DNA from: Frankineae bacterium MT45
GTDB lineage: Bacteria > Actinomycetota > Actinomycetes > Mycobacteriales > Jatrophihabitantaceae
DNA length: 64,000 nucleotides
Assembly: GCA_900100325.1 (NCBI GenBank)
Contig: LT629697.1
Coordinates: 4,151,423 to 4,215,422 of the forward strand
Direction of reading: 5' to 3'
Translations under genes and position numbers: made by a program
Notes under the pieces: generated by a model
The model's input: the letters and a program-made list of their open reading frames with translations, nothing else
Databases searched by the model: none
What the model was told of the DNA's origin: nothing
Shown: in pieces, positions 36,032 to 45,220 of the stretch
Layout: the number at the start of each line of letters is the position of its first letter
Position numbering within the stretch: the stretch's first letter is position 1

Positions 36032-37935
36032 GCGACGGCAGCGCCATCTCAGCGCCTGCCGCTGACCACGCGCTCGCGGCCAACCGGGCCACCTACGACG
36101 CGCTGGTCGACGTCGTCGCCGACCACCTGCTGGCCGGCGATACCGAGAACGTGCTGCTGGCGGCGACGACGGCCGCGAACTTCGCCTGGAACGCCGCGAT
36201 CGGCATCCTCAACGACCCGAAGCTGGAGACGATGATCATCGACTCCGTGCGAGGCGTCGGTGCCCCGCCCCCGGAGGTGGAGACCACCCGCTCGAACGCG
36301 CGGGTGCTGCACGTCCTCACCCACTGCGGCGACATCGGCGGCCACTCCCGGCTGGCCTGGCGCTGGATCGACCGGGACACCCGCCGGGCCGACGTCGCCC
36401 TCACTCACCAGACCTCCGCGGTGCCGGCTGAGATGCTGTCGGCCGTCGCCCGCTCCGGTGGCGGCGTGCACGACCTCACCGCCGCCTACGGCAGCCTGCT
36501 GGAGCAGGCCCAGGAACTGCGGCGTCTGATGGCCCGGGCCGACATCGTCGTGATGCACACCCACCCCTATGACGCGGTCGCCGTCGCCGCGGCGAACCTC
36601 CCGGGCGTCCGTCCGCCGATCATCTTCGAGAACCACGCCGATCACACGTACTGGTTGGGCCTGTCGATGGCCGACGTCGTCACCGACAACCGTCCGATCG
36701 GCGCCCGACTCTGTGGTTCCGTGCGGGGCGTCCCGGCCGAGCGGCTGAGCCTGCTCCCGCTCTCGGTCGACCCGCAGCCGGCCCCGGCGGCCAGCACCCG
36801 GGCCGAACTGCGGGCCCGACTGGGCATCCCTCACGGCAGCGCGGTCGCCGTCTGCGTCGCTGGTGAGGCGAAACTCCGTCCGGTCTTCGGCACCGGATTC
36901 GCCGAGATCGCGGCCGAGCTGCTGGATGAGGTTCCGGCGCTGACGCTGCTGCTGGTCGGGGCGCCGGCCCAGGGCGTCTGGCGGGAGCTGATGGATCGCT
37001 ATCCGAACCGCTTCTTCGCCCTCGGGCTGGTCAGCGACGCCGCCTCCCTCTACCCGAGCTGCGACCTCTATCTCGACGCGTACCCGATCTCCTCGGGCAC
37101 CGCGTTGCTGGAGGCGGCCGTGGCCGGGCTGCCGACTCTGAGCCTGCAGGAACCGCAGAAGTACAGCGAGATCTGGACGGCCGAGTCTCCGGGTCTCACC
37201 GACGCAATACACCGGGCCGGCGATCGCGGCGAGTACCGGGAGAGGATCGCCGCCCTCGCCACCTCGGCCAAGGTGCGCCGGGCGCACGGCGACGCGGCTC
37301 GGCGCAGCGTGCTGGCCGCGCACACCGGCTCCGGGTGGAGCGAGCAACTGGAGGCCGTCTACGCGCAGGCCCGCCGGGTCGCGCCGGCAACGCTGGAGAC
37401 GATCGCCGAGGCGCCGCCGACCTCAACCCAGGCCCAGTACAACCGGGAGCTGCTGCGCTTCATGCGCGGCAGCGATGAGGAGACGCCCTTTGAGCGGATC
37501 AACCTCCCGCTGGCCTCGGTCGTCGGCACCGGGCTGCACGCCGAGCTCTATGCCGCGACGCTCGCCGCCAGCCGCCGCCGGTCACCGCTGACGCTGCGGG
37601 TCGGGCCGCAGTGGCCGCAGCACCGCGCATGGATGCTGCGCGCTCTACGGCTCTGCGCGGCCAACCCGGCCGTCGCGCTCAGCCTGCCGATCCTGGAGGG
37701 GGCGCAGGACGACGCCCTGTTGGCAATCGTCCTTGAATTACTGGACGAACTCGGCCTGGACGGCGACTCCTGCGGCAGCGTCTCGATCGAGGCCGACGCC
37801 CTGGTCGACCCGCTGGCCCTGCGCCTGCAGTTCACCGCGAACGCGCTTGACTTCTTCGCCACCCTCAGCGGGCAGCTGCAGCGGCGGGTGCTCCGCGACG
37901 AGCCGCGGCTGGTCGATTCGATGGCGGTGGCATGA
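36028..37935 (+). CDS. glycosyltransferase, GT-B/GT4-like, with extra N- and C-terminal regions
   Basis: 635 residues. The N-terminal region (about 1-85) looks like a small helical domain. Then follow the GT-B halves: VLHVLTHCGDIGGHSRLAWRW, DIVVMHTHPYDA, IIFENHADHTYWLG in the acceptor half; LLLVGAPAQGVWRELMDRY and LYLDAYPISSGTALLEAAVAGLP, the nucleotide-sugar binding end, in the other. Residues about 470-635 form an additional domain of unknown type. It is coupled to the ketoisomerase, suggesting it transfers the unusual deoxysugar. Acceptor unknown. Confidence 0.82.
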   Translation: MSDGSAISAPAADHALAANRATYDALVDVVADHLLAGDTENVLLAATTAANFAWNAAIGILNDPKLETMIIDSVRGVGAPPPEVETTRSNARVLHVLTHCGDIGGHSRLAWRWIDRDTRRADVALTHQTSAVPAEMLSAVARSGGGVHDLTAAYGSLLEQAQELRRLMARADIVVMHTHPYDAVAVAAANLPGVRPPIIFENHADHTYWLGLSMADVVTDNRPIGARLCGSVRGVPAERLSLLPLSVDPQPAPAASTRAELRARLGIPHGSAVAVCVAGEAKLRPVFGTGFAEIAAELLDEVPALTLLLVGAPAQGVWRELMDRYPNRFFALGLVSDAASLYPSCDLYLDAYPISSGTALLEAAVAGLPTLSLQEPQKYSEIWTAESPGLTDAIHRAGDRGEYRERIAALATSAKVRRAHGDAARRSVLAAHTGSGWSEQLEAVYAQARRVAPATLETIAEAPPTSTQAQYNRELLRFMRGSDEETPFERINLPLASVVGTGLHAELYAATLAASRRRSPLTLRVGPQWPQHRAWMLRALRLCAANPAVALSLPILEGAQDDALLAIVLELLDELGLDGDSCGSVSIEADALVDPLALRLQFTANALDFFATLSGQLQRRVLRDEPRLVDSMAVA

Positions 37936-37968
37936 AACTCCGCGTCGCCGGTTGGTCGCGCGATCGGT

Positions 37969-37974
37969 TATAGT
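37969..37974 (+). promoter_or_regulatory. -10 element of the leuL-leuA promoter
   Basis: TATAGT (37969-37974) matches the -10 consensus in five of six places and lies 9 bp before the leader-peptide ATG, so the transcript would start almost at that ATG. No clear -35 hexamer is seen at 16-18 bp. Confidence 0.5.
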
Positions 37975-37983
37975 CAGCTCACT

Positions 37984-38025
37984 ATGCGCGCGCTGCTACT
38001 TCTTGCCAGCCGCGGCGAGGCCTGA
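37984..38025 (+). CDS. leuL: leuA leader peptide (attenuation)
   Basis: A 13-codon open frame, MRALLLLASRGEA, with four leucine codons in a row, CTG CTA CTT CTT, of which CTA and CTT are rare in this high-GC sequence. It sits 216 bp upstream of the leuA start and directly after a -10 element. Leader peptides of this kind sense charged tRNA-Leu: ribosome stalling on the Leu run changes folding of the downstream RNA. Comparable leaders precede leuA in other actinobacteria. Confidence 0.85.
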   Translation: MRALLLLASRGEA

Positions 38026-38038
38026 GAAACACTTTTCA

Positions 38039-38127
38039 GTCGGCCCCTCGTCGCGGGCCGCAGTGCTGCCGACGTCGTCCTGCCTTTCCAACTCCGAGTC
38101 GTGAGCCACAACTCGCGCTCGTGAGTT
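38039..38127 (+). promoter_or_regulatory. candidate leuA attenuator stem-loops
   Basis: Competing pairings follow the leader stop: CGGCCC (38041-38046) with GGGCCG (38055-38060) inside GTCGGC (38039-38044) with GCCGAC (38068-38073), and AACTC (38110-38114) with GAGTT (38123-38127). The first two overlap and cannot form together. No U-run is visible, so the termination mode is unclear. Confidence 0.5.
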
Positions 38128-38169
38128 CGCATCCGCTGCCACCTCCCTCACTCAAGCCGGTTGGCTTGA

Positions 38170-39984
<1,815 letters not shown>

Positions 39985-40005
39985 GACTCTCCGCCTGAGA
40001 CTGAT

Positions 40006-40044
40006 TGGGCCACGGACCGGGATGCCGTCCCGGTCCGTGGCCCA
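40006..40044. terminator. bidirectional terminator between leuA and the mycosin gene
   Basis: A perfect 17-bp stem: TGGGCCACGGACCGGGA (40006-40022) pairs with its complement at 40028-40044 around a 5-base loop. It lies between two convergent genes and would serve both strands. A short A/T-rich tail follows on the right (TTGCTATTT). Confidence 0.88.
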
Positions 40045-40067
40045 TTGCTATTTGGCGCGGGCGATCG

Positions 40068-41675
40068 CTACAGGTCGCGCTCTTCGGCGGAGATGACGTC
40101 CTGCCACTGCGCCGCGTCCTCCTCCTCGACGCTCGGTAGCACGGTCCGCTGAATCGGCCGGGGCGGCTGCATCGGCGCCGTTGGCGTTGGCGTCGTCGGC
40201 GTCGGCGTCGGCGCAACGGACGACACCGCTGCTGGTGGCGACGGAGCCTGAACCGTCTCGGCTGAGGCCTGCGCGGGCGGCATATGCCCGAGGTGCGGTT
40301 GCGCGGCCGACGGCTGGTCGGGGTACCCGCCTGCAGTCTCCGGGACGACGTGCCAGCCCTGCGGTGGTCCGGCAAACTGCCCACTACCGGCGGCGAAGCC
40401 GTAGACCTGCGCGGTCGTCTGGGCCGAGGCCGCGCGGCGACGGCGCGAGCGCAGCCCTCCGAGCATCAGCAGTACCAGCAGCACGAGCCCGAGAAGCGCC
40501 ACCAGGAGCGCGGCGACGACGGCCGACGACCAGGGCGACGGGGCCGGACCGATGATGACGCTGCCGGGGATATGGGTGTTCGTCGTCGACGGCGGTGACT
40601 TCAGGGCGGTCTCGGCGTCTGCTGCCTCCAACTGCGAGACGTATGGTTCGACGCTGTCGTAGACCACGTTGCGGGCGTTCGGGTTCCCGGAGTGGATGGC
40701 CGTGTTGGGATTGATGATGCCGAAGCCGTAGGCCGGATCGCGGGTTAGTGAACGCTTGTCGAAACTGGAGATCGCCTTCGACACGATCTGGCGTCCGGTG
40801 AGCTTCGGGAACTTCGACCAGATCAATGCCAGCGCCGCCGACACGAGCGCCGTCGACTGGCTGGTCCCGTCACCGTGGAAGACGTGCCCCGGCACTCGGC
40901 TGAGCGTCGGAATGTTCACTCCGGGCGCCGTGGTCGTCAGGTACGGGTGCCGCGAGGAGAAGGAGGCGACGTTGTTGGCCGAGTCGACCGCACCTACCGA
41001 GACGACGCCGAGGCAGACGCCAGGATCCTCAACCGGGCTGCCTTCGTCGCCGGCATTGCCGGAGGCTGCCACCACGATGAGGCCCTTGCTGATCGCGTAG
41101 GTGATCGCGGCCTGCTCGTCGCTGGGGCAGGGGACGCTGTCCTCAGCGGGGTCGCGCTCGCCCCCGAGCGACATGCTGATGATCTTCCCGCCGTTGTCGG
41201 CGGCCCAGCGAATTGCGTCCGGAAGGTGATCGGCGCCTGATCCGGCGGCGTCGTTGGTGCCGTCGATGGGCAGGGCGATCGGCATGACCTTGGCGTCCGG
41301 CGCCAGGCCGACGACACCGAGATCGCTGGGTTTGGCCACCATCAACGACGCCATCGCAGTGCCGTGGCCGAATGACTTGATCTCGTGGTCGACATAGCCG
41401 ATGCCGCCGGGCACCCCGAAGTCGAAGCCGGGGACGAGGCTCGACGTGATCTCAGGGACCTGCGCGTTCACACCGGTGTCGATCTCGGCGATCGTGATTC
41501 CGCCACCCCGCGCGCCGGCGTTCCATAGCGCCTGCACGCCCCACGTATCGAACCACCATTCGGGATAGCCGGGCGGCCCCACGGCAGTGGCGGTACCGGT
41601 CTGACCGGCGACGACAGCCACGCACGTTGCCAGCGCGACAAGAACTCGAGCGCTGCGCCCGAGCCGGCCCCTCAC
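40068..41675 (-). CDS. mycosin-like S8 serine protease, membrane-anchored
   Basis: 535 residues from a GTG overlapping the stop of the upstream gene (GTGA). Signal peptide about 1-31. The subtilase triad is visible: Asp in IAEIDTGVN, His in FGHGTAMASLM and Ser in GDGTSQSTALV, with oxyanion Asn in VAASGNAGDEG. One TM helix (about 375-400) is followed by a Pro/Thr-rich cytoplasmic tail. This is the layout of MycP proteases of type VII secretion, but no EccB-E, EsxA/B or PE/PPE gene is in the window. It converges with leuA. Confidence 0.9.
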   Translation of the reverse strand: MRGRLGRSARVLVALATCVAVVAGQTGTATAVGPPGYPEWWFDTWGVQALWNAGARGGGITIAEIDTGVNAQVPEITSSLVPGFDFGVPGGIGYVDHEIKSFGHGTAMASLMVAKPSDLGVVGLAPDAKVMPIALPIDGTNDAAGSGADHLPDAIRWAADNGGKIISMSLGGERDPAEDSVPCPSDEQAAITYAISKGLIVVAASGNAGDEGSPVEDPGVCLGVVSVGAVDSANNVASFSSRHPYLTTTAPGVNIPTLSRVPGHVFHGDGTSQSTALVSAALALIWSKFPKLTGRQIVSKAISSFDKRSLTRDPAYGFGIINPNTAIHSGNPNARNVVYDSVEPYVSQLEAADAETALKSPPSTTNTHIPGSVIIGPAPSPWSSAVVAALLVALLGLVLLVLLMLGGLRSRRRRAASAQTTAQVYGFAAGSGQFAGPPQGWHVVPETAGGYPDQPSAAQPHLGHMPPAQASAETVQAPSPPAAVSSVAPTPTPTTPTPTAPMQPPRPIQRTVLPSVEEEDAAQWQDVISAEERDL

Positions 41676-42910
41676 TGGTTCTCCCAGACAAGTTGCGAGG
41701 GGTCGCCGGCCAGCGTCTGCGCATTGAGCGTGATGCTGCCAATGAATTGCTTGAGATGGGGCAGGTTGTTGAAGTCGAGTTGACTGTAGGTTCCCGTGAC
41801 CGGCACCGTGGCGTTCGCGAGCACGATGCCGTCGGCATCCGAACTCACCGACAACATTGCGTTGGTCGAGGCGGGGTTGCTGGCCACGCCTTTGAAGGTT
41901 CCGGGCACCGCGCGGGGGTCGTTGGGGGCGGGGCAGAGGGCCGGCGCCGGTGCCTTGCCGGAGATACAGGCGGTGAATGCCTGATTGAGACTCGCCTTCA
42001 CGGCCGTCCCGCCGGCGTTGCTGAGCCCGACCCCAAGCGGCGAGGGCATCGACAGGAAGCGGATCACCGCCGACTGCGGTGAAAGTTCGAGATTCTTGGT
42101 ATCAAACACGAAGGGTGCGGCACCCGGGAACATGAGCTGTAGCCCAGTGGGCACCGTGGCACCAGCGACGGTGATCCGATTCGCCGCTCCGGTGAAGGAG
42201 ACCTGCACCGGAACCGCGCTCGACTTCAGCCGCCAGGTACGCCCGCTCGGCACCATCGCGACGGTGTCGGTGACGGTGATCGGGGGTCCAGTCGAAGTGA
42301 GCGTGTACTGCACGTCGACGTCTGTCTCGCTGCCGACGTTCGACTCGGCCAGTACCGCGACGTCACCGATGTGCCCGCGGGCCAACTGCGCCTTGAGGAC
42401 GGGCTCGGTGAGCATCGCCCGCGAACCTGAGGGGACGGTGCCGAATCCCAGGGCCGCGGCCGCGTCTCCGCTGGAGAGCGCCGAGAAGTAGCGCTCCACC
42501 ACGCCGCCCGCCTTCCCCTCGTCGAGGTAGGTGATGACGGCGGTGACCAGACCGGCGACCAGGAGGACGACCGAACCGAGGACGGCGACCCAGTAAAAGC
42601 CGCGGAGACGACGCTTGGGGCGGAGAGTCGAGGCCGGAGTTGCGTCCACGATGGGCAGCGGCGCCGAGAAGGAGGTGCCGGGGTAGCCGTACTCCGCCGT
42701 CGGACTCGTTGCCGTCGGGCTCGTCGCCGTCGGGCTCGTTGCCGTCGGGCTCGTTGCCGTCGGGCTCGTTGCCGTCGGGGTTTCGACCGTCGGGGTCACT
42801 GCCGACGCCGGGTTCGCTGATTCCGGGGTCACTGATTCCGGGGTCGCCGCTGAGATCGCCTGGGCGGTGCCCGAGCCGTCCGTCACCGGCGGGTCGTCCG
42901 GGTGGCTCAT
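41672..42910 (-). CDS. membrane protein with Thr/Ala/Ser/Pro repeat head, partner of the mycosin-like protease
   Basis: 412 residues. The cytoplasmic head contains six or so near-identical SPTAT pentapeptides encoded by a 15-bp DNA repeat. One TM helix (about 106-130; FYWVAVLGSVVLLVAGLVTAVI) precedes an extracytoplasmic domain of about 280 residues with a helical start (VVERYFSALSSGDAAAAL) resembling NTF2-like or DUF4878-type modules. It is preceded directly by recR (no gap) and overlaps the protease gene. Function unknown; a protease partner or substrate receptor is inferred. Confidence 0.75.
   Translation of the reverse strand: MSHPDDPPVTDGSGTAQAISAATPESVTPESANPASAVTPTVETPTATSPTATSPTATSPTATSPTATSPTAEYGYPGTSFSAPLPIVDATPASTLRPKRRLRGFYWVAVLGSVVLLVAGLVTAVITYLDEGKAGGVVERYFSALSSGDAAAALGFGTVPSGSRAMLTEPVLKAQLARGHIGDVAVLAESNVGSETDVDVQYTLTSTGPPITVTDTVAMVPSGRTWRLKSSAVPVQVSFTGAANRITVAGATVPTGLQLMFPGAAPFVFDTKNLELSPQSAVIRFLSMPSPLGVGLSNAGGTAVKASLNQAFTACISGKAPAPALCPAPNDPRAVPGTFKGVASNPASTNAMLSVSSDADGIVLANATVPVTGTYSQLDFNNLPHLKQFIGSITLNAQTLAGDPSQLVWENQ
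42694..42785. repeat. 15-bp tandem repeat, about six copies
   Basis: The unit GTTGCCGTCGGGCTC recurs with single-base variation, in frame within the membrane-protein gene, and encodes SPTAT repeats on the - strand. The near-perfect identity suggests recent slippage and likely copy-number variation between strains. Confidence 0.85.
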
Positions 42911-43507
42911 CTACTCCACCCGCCTGCGGCCGGAGAACGCCCGTCCGAGCGTCACCTCGTCGGCGTACTCCAGATCGCCACCGACCGGCAGACCACTGGC
43001 CAGGCGCGAGACCGTCACTCCCATGGGGACGACGAGCCGAGCGAGATAGGTGGCGGTGGCCTCGCCCTCGAGGTTGGGGTCGGTGGCCAGAATCAGCTCG
43101 GTGACGCTGCCGTCAGCCAGGCGGACCATGAGCTCTCGGATCCGGAGATCGTCGGGGCCGACGCCGTCGATGGGGCTAATGGCCCCGCCCAGAACGTGGT
43201 AGCGCCCGCGGAACTCCCGGGTGCGCTCGACGACAACGACGTCCTTCGGCTCCTCAACCACACAGATCACCGACGGATCGCGCCGCTCGTCACGGCAGAT
43301 GCGGCACTCCTCCTGCTCGGTGACGTTGCCGCAGATGCGGCAGAACCGCACCTTCTCCTTCACCCGGCGCAGGGCGCTGGTGAGTCGATCGACGTCGGCG
43401 GGCTCCGTCGCGAGCAGATGGAAGGCGATCCGCTGCGCACTCTTGGGACCGACGCCGGGGAGGCGACCGAGTTCGTCGATGAGGTCCTGGACGGCGCCCT
43501 CGTACAT
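42911..43507 (-). CDS. recR: recombination protein RecR
   Basis: 198 residues from the ATG at 43507. Helix-hairpin-helix [20 protein letters not shown], the four-cysteine zinc finger [16 protein letters not shown], and the Toprim domain ([36 protein letters not shown]) are all intact. It loads RecA at gaps together with RecO and RecF. The stop is immediately followed by the start of the repeat-containing membrane protein, an unusual operon extension for recR. Confidence 0.97.
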   Translation of the reverse strand: MYEGAVQDLIDELGRLPGVGPKSAQRIAFHLLATEPADVDRLTSALRRVKEKVRFCRICGNVTEQEECRICRDERRDPSVICVVEEPKDVVVVERTREFRGRYHVLGGAISPIDGVGPDDLRIRELMVRLADGSVTELILATDPNLEGEATATYLARLVVPMGVTVSRLASGLPVGGDLEYADEVTLGRAFSGRRRVE

Positions 43508-43548
43508 CGCGGACAACTAGTTCTCCGTACTGCGATCAGACAGCAGGG

Positions 43549-43896
43549 TCACAGGCCGGGAATGCCGAGGTTGGCGCCACCGAGCGGCGCCATCTTCTCT
43601 TCGGCGAGTTCACTGGCGACCCGATTCGCGTCGCGGACGGCGGCGACGACCAGGTCCTGGAGCGTCTCGACGTCATCCGGATCGACGACGCCGGGAGAGA
43701 TGACGATCGACTTGAGTTCACCCGATCCCGTGACGGTGGCCGAGACGAGGCCGCCACCGGCTGAACCCGTGACTTCACTCTCAGCGAGCTCGGCCTGCGC
43801 GACGGCAAGTTGCTGCTGCATCTTCTGCGCCTGCTTCATAAGCTGCTGCATGTTCGGCGCCCCTCCGCCGAAACCGCCGCCACTGCGTGAACTCAC
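43549..43896 (-). CDS. ybaB: YbaB/EbfC nucleoid-associated protein
   Basis: 115 residues from a GTG. The Gly-rich N-terminus is followed by a Gln-rich helix ([22 protein letters not shown]) and the conserved core [22 protein letters not shown]. YbaB binds DNA as a dimer. It lies 41 bp upstream of recR, its usual neighbour. Confidence 0.95.
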   Translation of the reverse strand: MSSRSGGGFGGGAPNMQQLMKQAQKMQQQLAVAQAELAESEVTGSAGGGLVSATVTGSGELKSIVISPGVVDPDDVETLQDLVVAAVRDANRVASELAEEKMAPLGGANLGIPGL

Positions 43897-43985
43897 AACA
43901 ATCCAACCTCTCTCGTTTCACCTAGGGTAGCCGCAACGCCTGACAAAATCCCTAGCGAGCCACCGTGCGGAAGCATAAACATGCC

Positions 43986-45083
43986 ATGAGTAGCAGCCAA
44001 GGGCGCGCAGGATTGACGGCCTCGACGTGTCAGAGTGTGCGGGTGCCGTTCTCCACATCCCGCTCGCATCGTCCGGACGTCTCGCGCCGTCCGGCCGTCT
44101 CGCGCCGTCCGGTTGTCTCGCGTCGTCCGGTCGTCTCGGGCCGTCCGGTCGTAGCGGCCGCCTCGCTCGGCGTCCTGCTCGCCGTCGTGAGCGCGCTCAC
44201 GGCCTGTGGGGCACAGCACCCCAGCGCAGAGTCAGCATCACTGAGCCTGGCGACGACGGCCACGGCCACTCCGACCCCAATCCCCGCCACGCCGGCGCCG
44301 ACCCCGACACCGCGCCCGTCGCCGAAGGCGACGGCCACCCCGCGACCCGCCACCCCCACTCCGCGGGCCACTCCGGTGGTCTCTACCTCAGCGCCCGTCG
44401 GCGGCTCAGTTCCGCTGCCGAACGTCTCTGGCTCGCCGTTGATCGTGCTGAACCCCGGGCACAACGGAGGCGACGCGGCGAACCTGGCCGCGTTGAAGCG
44501 ACAGGTGCCGACCGGGTTCGGCGAGATGAAGGACTGCGAGACGACCGGGACCAACACGAACGCCGGCTACCCCGAGCATGCCTTCAACTGGGACGTCTCG
44601 ACTCGGGTTGCCGCATTGCTGCGGGCACACGGGGTGCGGGTGACGATGACCCGCCCGAATGACGACTCGTTCGGGCCGTGTGTCGACCAGCGGGCCGCCA
44701 TCGGCAACCAGCCGGGCGTCGCCGCCGTCATCTCCATTCACGCCGACGGCGCGCCGACCTCGGGTCACGGCTTCCACGTCTGCCAGGACAGCCGGCAGCC
44801 GGCCGGGGCCGCGGTCGCCGCGCAGTCGAGTGCGCTGACCCGCGACCTGCATGACTCGCTGCTCGCCGGGTCGGGGATGACGGTGTCGAGCTACCTCGGC
44901 CAGAACGGGTACTACCCGCGCGACGATCTGGCCGGCCTGAATCTGGCGTTGAAGCCAGCCACTTTTCTGGAGATCGGGAACATGCGCAACGCCGGTGACG
45001 CGGCGATCCAGTCGTCGGCGGCCGGTCGGCAGCGGATCGCAATGGCTGTGGCGTCCGGGATCCTGACGTACCTGAGCCGGTAA
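43986..45083 (+). CDS. N-acetylmuramoyl-L-alanine amidase, Amidase_3, Ami1-like
   Basis: From the ATG at 43986 the protein has 365 residues; the upstream ATG at 43965 adds seven. The N-terminus carries four RRPVVS repeats, a hydrophobic helix and a possible lipobox (SALTACG), then a Pro/Thr-rich linker to about 135. The catalytic domain has the zinc ligands His in LNPGHNGGD, Glu in GYPEHAFNW and His in ISIHADG, and the catalytic Glu in FLEIGNMRN. It cleaves the amide between muramic acid and the stem peptide. The place between ybaB and dnaX on the opposite strand matches Rv3717 (Ami1). Confidence 0.92.
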   Translation: MSSSQGRAGLTASTCQSVRVPFSTSRSHRPDVSRRPAVSRRPVVSRRPVVSGRPVVAAASLGVLLAVVSALTACGAQHPSAESASLSLATTATATPTPIPATPAPTPTPRPSPKATATPRPATPTPRATPVVSTSAPVGGSVPLPNVSGSPLIVLNPGHNGGDAANLAALKRQVPTGFGEMKDCETTGTNTNAGYPEHAFNWDVSTRVAALLRAHGVRVTMTRPNDDSFGPCVDQRAAIGNQPGVAAVISIHADGAPTSGHGFHVCQDSRQPAGAAVAAQSSALTRDLHDSLLAGSGMTVSSYLGQNGYYPRDDLAGLNLALKPATFLEIGNMRNAGDAAIQSSAAGRQRIAMAVASGILTYLSR

Positions 45084-45163
45084 GGTCCACCCGGCCTAGC
45101 CCAAGCCCCGCCTGGCCACAAACCCGCAGACCCGGGGACTCGCACTGTGCCGCCGGCAACGCT

Positions 45164-45203
45164 CCTGCCAATTCAGCGTTCTAGCCTCCGATTGGCAGGC
45201 TAG
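45164..45203. terminator. possible convergent terminator between amidase and dnaX
   Basis: CCTGCCAAT (45164-45172) pairs with ATTGGCAGG (45191-45199), and inside it CTAGCCT (45181-45187) pairs with AGGCTAG (45197-45203). The two stems compete. The site lies between the two convergent genes. Confidence 0.5.
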
Positions 45204-45220
45204 ATGGCCAGCGCCTCCGG

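Noticed and set aside
40068-42910. A type VII secretion locus
   Set aside because: Only a mycosin-like protease is present; no EccB-E, Esx, PE or PPE genes are visible in the window.
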